Shown in pieces: positions 9,165-17,548 of a DNA stretch of 49,450 bases. Location of the stretch: contig LYSV01000047.1 of NCBI GenBank assembly GCA_001657315.1, positions 35,747-85,196 of the forward strand, in the 5' to 3' direction. This DNA comes from Flammeovirgaceae bacterium BBD 1991-12 (GTDB lineage: Bacteria; Bacteroidota; Bacteroidia; Cytophagales; Cyclobacteriaceae). Made by a program: the position numbers and the translations under genes. Positions within the stretch are counted from its first letter, which is position 1; each line of letters begins with the position of its first letter. The notes beneath the pieces are model-generated. The model saw only the letters and a list, made by a program, of their open reading frames with translations, was not told the DNA's origin and did no database searches.

Positions 9165-10673
9165 TTAAAGTGGTTTCTGATTATCGGTTTCTTCATTTAC
9201 ATCCCACCACATGCGGGTGGTCAACAGGTCTGGTCCCTGCTGTTGTACAGCCTGATCATATCCCTCTCTGTTCAGGGATTGCAGGATAGCAGGATACTTC
9301 GCCCTCACGGGCACTTTCCCGCCTGTTTCACTTTCTTGTGGGGTTGCGATCTCGTATACCACCGGATAGCCCGTGCGTCTGTACTCGGACCAGGCCTCAA
9401 AGCCGTTGTTAAAAAGCGCCAGCCATTTCTGTGAGATGATCTGTTCCATTGCCATGGCCGGATCATAGGCTATATCCGTTTGCTCTATGTATGTATCTAT
9501 GGCATCGTCGTCCGTGATCTCATATTGCTCCATAGATGCTCTTATACCCAGCTCATAGTGCTCACCTGCATTTCCGGGTCCCCAGCCTTTCAATGCCGCT
9601 TCAGCCTCAAGGAATTTCACTTCACTGTACAGCATCAGATCTATCGGATAATCCTCACGCGCAACGAAAATCCCGTCCTTGGAAAAATCATCAATATCAA
9701 TGGCATCGATCTCCCCTATGCTCAGGCCATTGGTAAGGCCTGTAAATTCTCCGGTATTGGCAGCAGGATCAGCATATACCGGCAGTCTCGGGTCATCATA
9801 ATCTGTGAGCCACTCCATGATCAACCGGCTCATACGATACTCCTGGGTGAAGATCCGGCTCAATACACTGATCGGGTTCTTGTTGTCAATGACCACATCG
9901 GAACCACCAAACGTTATCAGTCGGGCTGATTCATCGTTGCTGGTGATGATCATACCCTCGTTCAGTACTTCGCGCACATGCTGTTCCGCCAGCGCAGGCT
10001 CTACATCGGATATCCTCATGGCGAGCCGGAGGCGCAGAGAGTTGGCAAACCGTTCCCATTTGTCAAGATCGTCGTTGTACAGTACATCCGAAGCGTCGAA
10101 ACGCAGGGAGCTTCCCGTAATGGAGGGGTCAAGCGCTTCTGCCGCTTCCTTCAATTCATTCAGCATATCTTTGTAGATTTCTTCCTGCCGGTCAAAGGCA
10201 GGCTTGGCGTTGCCCGTGAAGGCACCGAAATATGGCACATCGCCAAAAAAATCCGTCATGCGATGCATCATGAACACCTTCCATATCCGGGCAATGGCTG
10301 TCTGATTGATCTTTTGGGGGTCTTCCTGGGTAAGTGATATGATCTGGTTCGTGTTGGTACCCGGCTCAGTATAGACCCAATTGTAGTAGGCAGTGGCCCA
10401 GTCATCACGATGTATGTAGCGCCCGGTCTCAAAATAATTCACGGAAATGGCATGATACTGCATGAATGTATTGGGAAACAGCTCGTTGGATCGCTGATAA
10501 ATGTTGTACCGAAGGGCACCGTATACCAGAGCGCGTGTGAGCAGGAAATCCACGTTGATCCGATCCTCGTTCACTGTCCTCGGATTGGTATTCATCTCTT
10601 CAAAGTCACTGGTACAGGCATTCAGCACCACAAAAGCGAATAACAGGCAGATTATTTTTTTGAATTTCATCAT
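9165..10673 (-). CDS. SusD/RagB-family outer-membrane glycan-binding lipoprotein
   Basis: A 502-residue lipoprotein; the signal peptide ends with the lipobox VLNAC and is followed by the family start TSDFEEMNTNP. The sequence has SusD-type TPR helices, including YNWVYTEPGTNTNQ, IARIWKVFMMHRMTDFFGDVPY, and a late KWLALFNNGFEAWSEYRRTGYP. This arrangement is typical of the SusD-like_2 group. SusD lids the SusC channel and captures oligosaccharide at the cell surface. The start codon overlaps the stop of susC (ATGA), so the two are translationally coupled, as is usual for these pairs. Confidence 0.92.
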   Translation of the reverse strand: MMKFKKIICLLFAFVVLNACTSDFEEMNTNPRTVNEDRINVDFLLTRALVYGALRYNIYQRSNELFPNTFMQYHAISVNYFETGRYIHRDDWATAYYNWVYTEPGTNTNQIISLTQEDPQKINQTAIARIWKVFMMHRMTDFFGDVPYFGAFTGNAKPAFDRQEEIYKDMLNELKEAAEALDPSITGSSLRFDASDVLYNDDLDKWERFANSLRLRLAMRISDVEPALAEQHVREVLNEGMIITSNDESARLITFGGSDVVIDNKNPISVLSRIFTQEYRMSRLIMEWLTDYDDPRLPVYADPAANTGEFTGLTNGLSIGEIDAIDIDDFSKDGIFVAREDYPIDLMLYSEVKFLEAEAALKGWGPGNAGEHYELGIRASMEQYEITDDDAIDTYIEQTDIAYDPAMAMEQIISQKWLALFNNGFEAWSEYRRTGYPVVYEIATPQESETGGKVPVRAKYPAILQSLNREGYDQAVQQQGPDLLTTRMWWDVNEETDNQKPL

Positions 10674-13600
10674 CAGAGCTCAAGGTTTAAGTTAAATCCC
10701 ACACTGCGCGTTGATGGAAATGCGTAAGCCTCTATTCCCTGGCTGTTGCCAGCATTGAACGATGCCTCAGGGTCAAAGCCAGGGGTGTTTTTGTGTATGA
10801 TCCACAGGTTTCTGCCTATGACTGAAAAGCTTACTTTTTTAAAGGGTGTATTGCTGATCCATGATGTGGGAAAATTGAAACCAGCGGTCACTTCCCTAAG
10901 CTTCACGAAGCTGGCATCATAAACAAACTCTTCTCCTACGGGGCTGCGTCCTCCTACACGATTCCAGTAATCCTGAGGATCTACGAAAATGTCATTGCGC
11001 TCTCCGTTTTCGAATACGCCCTGCGCCAGATATCCACCGGCTTCGGCATACCAGTCCCGCCTGCCCTCCAGTGTATAATCTGCATTACCATTAGCGGCAG
11101 CTATGGCATTCGAATAGGAAAATACTTCACCCCCCTGCCTTATATCGACCAGAAAGCTCAAGTAGGCCCTCTTGTAATTGATACGGGAGCCTATTCCCAT
11201 CAGCCAGTCGGGCTGGAAGTTGCCGATCTTTTTCTCAACCGACTCGCGGACCGGCAGGCCGAACTCATCAATGATCCTTTCTCCGTTTTCATTCCTGCGA
11301 TAGCTGCTGAGTGCGTAGATATCCCCAAACGGATCACCCACTCGTGCCTGCACCACTACACCCAGCACATCGAACGTCTGTCCCAGAGGAAAGACATCGA
11401 GACCGTCCGCCAGTTCCTCTATCTCCGAAACATTGCGGGTAAAGTTTGCATAGGTCTCAACAGTCAGTCCGTTTTTGTCTTCCAGTACTGTCCCGGTGAT
11501 CCCCAGTTCAACCCCTTTGTTTCGGATCAAACCAGCATTTTGGACCTGATTTCTGAAGCCTGAAGCCGGATCTACAGCCACATTCAGGATCTGATTCCTG
11601 GTACCGGCATTGTAATAAGTAAAATCAAGACCCAGCCTGTTCCTGAAGAGTTTCAGCTCGGTACCTGCCTCCCATGATGTGGTCTCTTCAGGCTGCAGGT
11701 CCAGCAGAGGCAGAGTAGGTGTGACATTGCCAAAGGTTTGGCCCCCATGACTCAACGGTCCCACAAAGTAGTTGAAGTCCAATGCATAAGGATTGGTGTC
11801 ATTACCTACCTGTGCCCATGAAACGCGGAGCTTGCCAAAGTCCACAAATCGTGGCAATGTCAGGAAAAAGTCAGTCCAGATAACACTCAGTGCCGCTGAA
11901 GGATACAAGTACGACCAATTGTTCGAAGGCAGGGTGGAAGACCAGTCATTGCGAAGGGTCAGGTCCAGGTGTATCCGGTCTTTATGGCTGATCTGCGCGG
12001 ACCCGAAAAGCGAGTGCACCTCTTTTTCGCTGAATTCATAGTCCGGTATAGGGGCGGTGGCATTGCTGATGGTAAACAGGTCAGGCACGTTCAGTCCTTC
12101 TGATCTGTAACCGATCAATTCAGACCTGAAGTACCGGATGTTACCTCCAAGGTTGGCTGTAAAAGCCAAGTCATGTTTGAGAGATGGTGTAATGGTAATG
12201 AGAAAATCAGAATTGGTCTCCTCTACTCTGCGCTCAGACAAGGAATAAAAAGCCTTATCACCATTTGTACGGTACACCGTGTTGGTAGCGTTGCGGTTTT
12301 CCCTTCTATCATAGTAGTAGTCTATGCCTGAGCGTAGCTGCAGGCTGATCCAATCCGTGAAATCATATTTCAACGAGGCGAAGCTTATGATACGGTCCCG
12401 GTCGTCTTCGTTGGTATTCAGGTTCACCGCCCAGTAGGGGTTTTGCCAGTTACCGGCGGTAACATTGTTGATCACCCTTGGCAAAAGGTCGCTGGTCCTG
12501 AAGTCCTTAAGATCAGACAGCCGGATATTCCTGGGCATTTCGATGAGGCTTTTCTGAGGGTTATCAGGACTTAGCGCCAGGTTCGGCCGGTTAAATCCTC
12601 TTTGTTTGACATAATTGACCTTGGCATCCAGTGACAGCCTTTCGGTCAGTTTGGAATTGGCCCTGAGCGCAAGTGATGTTCTGTTGAATTCACTGTTGGG
12701 CTGGATCCCCTCATTTCTGAGATCAGTGATCGAAAAGCGTGCTGTGGTTTTTTCACCACCTCCGATCAACGCAAGGCTGTTGGTAAAAGTGGTGCCGGTA
12801 CGCCAAAAGTCCCTGATGTTATCTTCCTGAGCAGCATAAGGTACCTGGGCACCGGTCCAGTTCTCCTCTACGACTCCGTCAAACCTGCGGCCCCAGCTAC
12901 TGATCACGTCAGCATTAAAACCTGCGTCACTGGCCGGTGAGTTACCTTTACTACCCCGGCCGTAGATGTCCTGAAACTCAGGCTGGACAAGTACTTCCTC
13001 AAAAGTAAAATTGGAGTTAAAGGAAATACCGATGCCTTTGCGCTGCTCACCGCTTTTGGTGGTGATCATGATCACACCGTTCTGAGCCCGCGAACCATAA
13101 AGCGCTGCAGCGGCTGCACCCTTAAGCACGGATACAGATTCTATATCATCAGGATTGATATTGGAAATACCATCTCCAAAATCAATCCCTCCAAATTCGA
13201 CGCCACCGCCAGTTTGATTATTGATAGGAATACCATCTACGACATACAGGGGATCATTGGCACCAGCCAGAGAGCTGCTTCCGCGAATGACCACCCGGGA
13301 CGACCCCGCCGGACCGGTAGCAGAACGGCTGATCTGAACCCCTGTGATCTTTCCGGACAGGGCGTTGACCACATTGTTCTCCCGGGCTTCGTCGATCTCA
13401 TCAGTCCTTACATCCTGTACTGCATAGCCCAGCGATGCTTTATCCCGTTTGATACCAACGGCAGTCACGACAATGGTATTTAAGGTAACAAGGTCCTGGC
13501 TGAGGGATACATCAATGGTATTGGTCTCTCCGGTGACCAGTACCTGCTCCGTTACAAAACCGACATAGGAAAAGATCAGCGTAGCTCCAACAGGTACGTT

Positions 13601-13852
13601 AAGTGTGTAGTTTCCGTCAAGATCAGTGACCGTACCCCGGGTAGCATCCTCCTTAACCGCAACGTTCACACCAATGAGCGGCTCATTGTCAAATGTATCC
13701 AGGACCCTACCACTTACAGTGATCATAGTGTCCTGTGAAAAGATCAGATCATCTCCCGTAGTAAATGCCAGCAAAGGGGCATGGGCCAATAGCATGAAAA
13801 TGATATGCAGAGACATAATATGTACCAACCGGGAGAAATCCTTGTACACCAT
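10673..13852 (-). CDS. SusC/RagA-family TonB-dependent outer-membrane transporter
   Basis: A 1059-residue outer-membrane importer. It has an N-terminal signal peptide, then a carboxypeptidase-regulatory-like beta domain (about 45-125, with GRVLDTFDNEPLIGVNV and GTVTDLDGNYTL). The SusC box and plug follow (about 130-270, including ALSGKITGVQIS, DPLYVVDGIPI and GSRAQNGVIMITTKSG). A long 22-strand-type barrel ends in a conserved aromatic/Leu terminus (GFNLNLEL). It imports oligosaccharides using TonB energy, paired with the SusD just downstream. It is the first gene of a five-gene operon whose promoter region carries the double LacI operator at 13967-14005. ATG 13852 or the in-frame ATG 13816 could be the start. 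Confidence 0.95.
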   Translation of the reverse strand: MVYKDFSRLVHIMSLHIIFMLLAHAPLLAFTTGDDLIFSQDTMITVSGRVLDTFDNEPLIGVNVAVKEDATRGTVTDLDGNYTLNVPVGATLIFSYVGFVTEQVLVTGETNTIDVSLSQDLVTLNTIVVTAVGIKRDKASLGYAVQDVRTDEIDEARENNVVNALSGKITGVQISRSATGPAGSSRVVIRGSSSLAGANDPLYVVDGIPINNQTGGGVEFGGIDFGDGISNINPDDIESVSVLKGAAAAALYGSRAQNGVIMITTKSGEQRKGIGISFNSNFTFEEVLVQPEFQDIYGRGSKGNSPASDAGFNADVISSWGRRFDGVVEENWTGAQVPYAAQEDNIRDFWRTGTTFTNSLALIGGGEKTTARFSITDLRNEGIQPNSEFNRTSLALRANSKLTERLSLDAKVNYVKQRGFNRPNLALSPDNPQKSLIEMPRNIRLSDLKDFRTSDLLPRVINNVTAGNWQNPYWAVNLNTNEDDRDRIISFASLKYDFTDWISLQLRSGIDYYYDRRENRNATNTVYRTNGDKAFYSLSERRVEETNSDFLITITPSLKHDLAFTANLGGNIRYFRSELIGYRSEGLNVPDLFTISNATAPIPDYEFSEKEVHSLFGSAQISHKDRIHLDLTLRNDWSSTLPSNNWSYLYPSAALSVIWTDFFLTLPRFVDFGKLRVSWAQVGNDTNPYALDFNYFVGPLSHGGQTFGNVTPTLPLLDLQPEETTSWEAGTELKLFRNRLGLDFTYYNAGTRNQILNVAVDPASGFRNQVQNAGLIRNKGVELGITGTVLEDKNGLTVETYANFTRNVSEIEELADGLDVFPLGQTFDVLGVVVQARVGDPFGDIYALSSYRRNENGERIIDEFGLPVRESVEKKIGNFQPDWLMGIGSRINYKRAYLSFLVDIRQGGEVFSYSNAIAAANGNADYTLEGRRDWYAEAGGYLAQGVFENGERNDIFVDPQDYWNRVGGRSPVGEEFVYDASFVKLREVTAGFNFPTSWISNTPFKKVSFSVIGRNLWIIHKNTPGFDPEASFNAGNSQGIEAYAFPSTRSVGFNLNLEL

Positions 13853-13966
13853 GATTCTGAAAAGCTCTTTTAGTTTCCCTTGATTTTGGTGACAACCCTT
13901 CTACAGCCTACTCTCCAAACTGATCACCGATAAGTGAAGGTATACAATAAAAACCATTTTTCAAAG

Positions 13967-14005
13967 AAAGTGCACGAACACATTTAAAAAGTGTTCGTGC
14001 ACTTT
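13967..14005. promoter_or_regulatory. Double LacI-type operator B upstream of susC
   Basis: A perfect 15-bp inverted repeat (AAAGTGCACGAACAC at 13967-13981 and its complement at 13991-14005) is separated by 9 AT-rich bases. Each arm is also a LacI-type palindrome of the form GTGnnCGnnCAC, at 13970-13981 and 13991-14002. The centres are 21 bp (two helical turns) apart, which would place two dimers on the same face. On the minus strand, TTTG (13962-13965) directly follows, in a position that could serve as a -33 element for susC. Confidence 0.75.
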
Positions 14006-14292
14006 ATCTAAATCCTGTTTTTGGAGGGTAACCTGAAAGAAGAGCAGGAAGAGGCAGGAAAAACGCCTGAACAGACACGTGATGATCCTGTATGTCTTCG
14101 TGTCTTCCCGGCACGGACATTCTTTGAAAAATATATGAAATGACGTGTGTCAATTCACCTCATTCCAGCCTCGATGAAAATGTTCAAACTCCGTTTGCAA
14201 GAGGGTGAGTTGACCTATTCAATTGCAAAACCAAAGAAGTTTTGATTTTCAACAGATTACGAACTGACTACGGATACAAGTGAATATGCGGG

Positions 14293-14310
14293 AGGAGGGG
14301 CCTGCCTCCT
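14293..14310 (-). terminator. Possible hairpin at the end of the symporter-GHL10 operon
   Basis: On the minus strand, AGGAGG and CCTCCT form a 6-bp stem around a 6-base loop about 40 bases after the stop of the GHL10 gene at 14350. No T-run follows, so it is a weak terminator candidate. The rest of 14010-14349 shows no gene or clear motif. Confidence 0.25.
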
Positions 14311-14349
14311 GTTGTCATAGTAATAACAATGAAAAAAGGTGATGAGAAC

Positions 14350-15561
14350 CTATTTGCTGCGAAACGGCCGGGGAAGCAGTGCCGGCTCCCTGTACCACGT
14401 GGCCAGTAGTGTATCAGCCAGCAGGCCGTCATTGGCACGCAAGCCTTCGTAAAAGAAATAAACCTCACCCTGGAAACCTTTCGCACGGTTGTAGGCCACA
14501 GCTTCCAGCAGGTACTCAGGAGATATCAGGTAGTTATCCACCTGCATCAATATTCCGGGATAGATCTGCTCCATCAAGGCAGCCGGGATATCCAACGTGT
14601 CAGGATGAAGAATATCGACCGTGGTCTTATAACGCTCGAATGAGTAACGATAATTCTGTGGATGAACAAATTCAGAATAGCCCTGACGCATCCATTCGGG
14701 CCAATCCTGCAGGTATTCCTGCGTGGACCATGGAAAGATACTGGGAGACCAGGTCACACAAATATCCGGATCCGCCTCTTTTACCGTCTTATATACCTTT
14801 CCGGCAAACTCTGTTAGCCGGTCAGCTCTCCAGCGAAGCCATGTTGTGTCTTTAGCATTAGCAGGGGGAGTATTTCCGGTCTCTTCCTGGTACAGTGAGC
14901 GGGTGTATTCAGAATAACCCCCTTCACTCGGCTGAGCAGGCAGACGATCATCCCCCTGGATTCCGTCTACTGCATAATTTTCTACCACTTCTCTGATCAA
15001 GGCCAGAATGAATTCCTGCACTTCAGGGTGGAACCCGTTCATCCATTCAAAACCGTTTTTGGTCAAAAGCGCTCCTTCTTCATCCCTCGCTGCCCAATGA
15101 GGGAATTTTTCAATTAACGACCCGCCACTTTTATGATAGGAAGCTGCAAACCCATATTCAAACCAGGGAACAACCGCCATATTGTAACGATGAGCCACCT
15201 CAATAAGCTCCGCCAAAGGGTCACGACCGGCAAAACGCGGATCTATTTTTATACCAAACAAACTGTCCATAACCGCACTGGGGTACAAAGTAAAGGCGTC
15301 ATTCCATACCACCGGGTAGATCACATTGAAATGATGATCCGAAAGGAAGGTCACAGCCTCTTCAATGGATTCACGGGAATCCAGCACATCACTGGCAACA
15401 TTGGTCACCCAGACTCCCCGAAGCTCCGTTACCGGACTTTCTTCTGTCGGGGTCTGGCAGCACAAAAGCAATACCATTAATGACAGTACAAGTCCGTACA
15501 GGTATGGGTGGTAATTTCGCCGGAACTGTGATGTTATAAACTTCATGCTATTCCTTTTCAT
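14350..15561 (-). CDS. GHL10 (DUF187/YngK)-type glycoside hydrolase lipoprotein
   Basis: A 403-residue lipoprotein with a hydrophobic signal ending LLLCC, then a GHL10-type TIM barrel over almost the whole length. Signatures include RGVWVTNVASD, IYPVVWNDAFTLYP, VVPWFEYGFAA, QGDDRLPAQPSEGGY and YLQDWPEWMRQGY. It is a single-domain paralogue of the C-terminal half of the protein at 3964, without the Ig-like spacer domains. It is the last gene of the symporter operon, 19 bases after the FAD-protein stop. I infer a periplasmic or surface glycosidase; its linkage specificity cannot be read from sequence. ATG 15546 is an alternative start. Confidence 0.82.
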   Translation of the reverse strand: MKRNSMKFITSQFRRNYHPYLYGLVLSLMVLLLCCQTPTEESPVTELRGVWVTNVASDVLDSRESIEEAVTFLSDHHFNVIYPVVWNDAFTLYPSAVMDSLFGIKIDPRFAGRDPLAELIEVAHRYNMAVVPWFEYGFAASYHKSGGSLIEKFPHWAARDEEGALLTKNGFEWMNGFHPEVQEFILALIREVVENYAVDGIQGDDRLPAQPSEGGYSEYTRSLYQEETGNTPPANAKDTTWLRWRADRLTEFAGKVYKTVKEADPDICVTWSPSIFPWSTQEYLQDWPEWMRQGYSEFVHPQNYRYSFERYKTTVDILHPDTLDIPAALMEQIYPGILMQVDNYLISPEYLLEAVAYNRAKGFQGEVYFFYEGLRANDGLLADTLLATWYREPALLPRPFRSK

Positions 15562-15580
15562 TTACAAGTAAACATGGCTA

Positions 15581-17548
15581 TTACTCCTGACTAATGGCTT
15601 CATGATCAACTGTGATCATTTCAAGCGGCAATTGATTGAAAGGGTCGTAGATCTTATCTATCAAATACGCCAGTTCTTTTCTCACCAAAGGCTCATCAAG
15701 CTGGTCAGTATTTGCATCCGACCATGGTCTGGTCCAGCCCTGCTCCCTGAAGTAGCTCATCGCCTGCCTGAGTATTTCATCATCAAGGCCCATATAATCT
15801 GGCGCCTCCTTCATAGCCTGTGGCCGGTTTATGGAGGACCATAAATATTTAATGGTCCATGACCTGCTCAGCATTGGATCATTCTTTGTTTCTTCAGACT
15901 TCAGTCTACCATCAGTGGCTATGTGAATAGCGCTGGCGAACTCCGCTCCGGACACCATGCTGTCAGGATAGATCCAGGTCTGATTGGCCCATTGATAGGG
16001 CACACCATGTCCTTTGAAGATACCTGTTGCCCCCATCTTCTGAAGAGGCTCGAAATGCCAGTCCGACGGTTGAGTATCTATAAAAGGCAACAGCCAGCAC
16101 CCCGCCTCCAGAAGCTGGCTTTGTAATTCTCTTACGGGAACTTCTCGTGGCACTATATTCTTTCTTGCTGCCAGCGCTGCGGCTGTGCCTGCCGCCTGGC
16201 CGATCAGGATCACACATGGCTGGAGCCGGGTAGAGCCATTGGCGGCATGGCTCACACTAATGTTCTTATCTGCCACCAGCAGTCCATCGATACTTTCAGG
16301 CACCAGGCATTCGTAGGGGACGGAAAAAGACGGTATCGCAGGAAAGATCTCTTTAGGCGACCTTTCATTCTGATCATGATGATGGTCGAGGGGATAATCA
16401 CCCACAGCCACAGCTGTTTTATAATAAGGCCTTGTTGTATCGGCATACGGATCCTGCAGATCGGATACGGTGAGAAAAACCACTCCCTGAAGCCTTCTGC
16501 TTTCACGGTGATAAGGAATGAAAGGAAGATTGTCATCTGTGGGGTACTCGTCCTCTGCGATGCCCAAATGGCTATAGCCACCTTCGGTTTGCAGAAAGTA
16601 AACACAGTTCAGGGTATGTTCCTTTGCCTTTTCATAAACCCTGAGCCGTTCTTCCCGGGTCATTTCGAGAACGTTGGCATAGAAATCATTGCCTTTGTTT
16701 GGCCAGTTGATCATGTATTTATTGCCTGGCAAACGTCCGTATTCCAGCATTTTATCGCAAGAGACCATATTCTCGTCCGGCTGGCTGCACAGTTCGGCAC
16801 ACATACAGTCAAAAACCGACGGGTCATACGACTCAGGCCGCGGGATGGTTTTATCTGTGCCGTAATCCTTGAGAATAGCCACATAGGTTAGATCCTGAAC
16901 AAAGTCATTGACTTCTTCAGGAGCAAATTCCTCACCGGTCAGTGACTTTGGGTCCTGTCCGGCACGCCAGGCTGCCCCTGAAAGAGCTATGACATCCCCC
17001 AGCTCTGTAGCATCTATGACTACCTTTGCATTAACCCGCATCTGCTCACCAGCTTCATTTTGGAAAACGGCTCCTCTCACCGTACTACCTTCCCTGATCA
17101 CCTCTTCTACCCAATATCCATGCATCCTTCGAAGCGTTTTTTCCTGGTCAGCCATACGTTCCCATATTTGATTCCCCACATGTGGCTCAAACTGGGTATT
17201 GCTCACCCATCCGGTGGCTACAGCTTCCGGCCCTCCGTAGTGTTCATAAAGTTTTTGCCGGAATTCTCCCCAGATACCGGAGGGTAATCTGTGATTTCCA
17301 TCTGTAGCGCTCACCCCGGCGGTAGTGAGCATACCACCTAACCACGGAGTGGATTCCACCAGTATCACATCGGCATAGGACCGGGCTGCCTGGATGGCTG
17401 CCGCAGTACCCCCGGTTCCACCACCAATAACAAGCACATCGGTTTCGATAGCTTCCAACGTCGGGCTATTGTTCGAACTACATCCTGAAAACAACGAAAC
17501 TGTTATCAAAAAGAGGATGAATAAGCATTTTGCAAGTATCTGGTTCAT
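15581..17548 (-). CDS. FAD-dependent oxidoreductase lipoprotein (PF12831-like)
   Basis: A 655-residue protein with signal peptide and lipobox (LFSGC), then a Rossmann FAD-binding motif VLVIGGGTGGTAAAIQAAR (about residues 38-56) and a second FAD contact region, VVIDATELGDVIALSG. A later segment has NGSTRLQPCVILIGQAAGTAAALA, typical of this oxidoreductase group in glycan loci. The last about 170 residues are a separate C-terminal region that I do not recognise. A lipid-anchored flavoprotein inside a glycosidase operon suggests oxidation of a sugar or removal of an unusual modification outside the cytoplasm; the substrate is unknown. Its ATG overlaps the GH92 stop (ATGA). Confidence 0.78.
   Translation of the reverse strand: MNQILAKCLFILFLITVSLFSGCSSNNSPTLEAIETDVLVIGGGTGGTAAAIQAARSYADVILVESTPWLGGMLTTAGVSATDGNHRLPSGIWGEFRQKLYEHYGGPEAVATGWVSNTQFEPHVGNQIWERMADQEKTLRRMHGYWVEEVIREGSTVRGAVFQNEAGEQMRVNAKVVIDATELGDVIALSGAAWRAGQDPKSLTGEEFAPEEVNDFVQDLTYVAILKDYGTDKTIPRPESYDPSVFDCMCAELCSQPDENMVSCDKMLEYGRLPGNKYMINWPNKGNDFYANVLEMTREERLRVYEKAKEHTLNCVYFLQTEGGYSHLGIAEDEYPTDDNLPFIPYHRESRRLQGVVFLTVSDLQDPYADTTRPYYKTAVAVGDYPLDHHHDQNERSPKEIFPAIPSFSVPYECLVPESIDGLLVADKNISVSHAANGSTRLQPCVILIGQAAGTAAALAARKNIVPREVPVRELQSQLLEAGCWLLPFIDTQPSDWHFEPLQKMGATGIFKGHGVPYQWANQTWIYPDSMVSGAEFASAIHIATDGRLKSEETKNDPMLSRSWTIKYLWSSINRPQAMKEAPDYMGLDDEILRQAMSYFREQGWTRPWSDANTDQLDEPLVRKELAYLIDKIYDPFNQLPLEMITVDHEAISQE

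Noticed and set aside
16247-16891. A 214-codon open frame on the plus strand inside the FAD protein gene
   Set aside because: Antisense shadow of a gene with intact FAD motifs; its composition is rich in residues expected from reading the complement.
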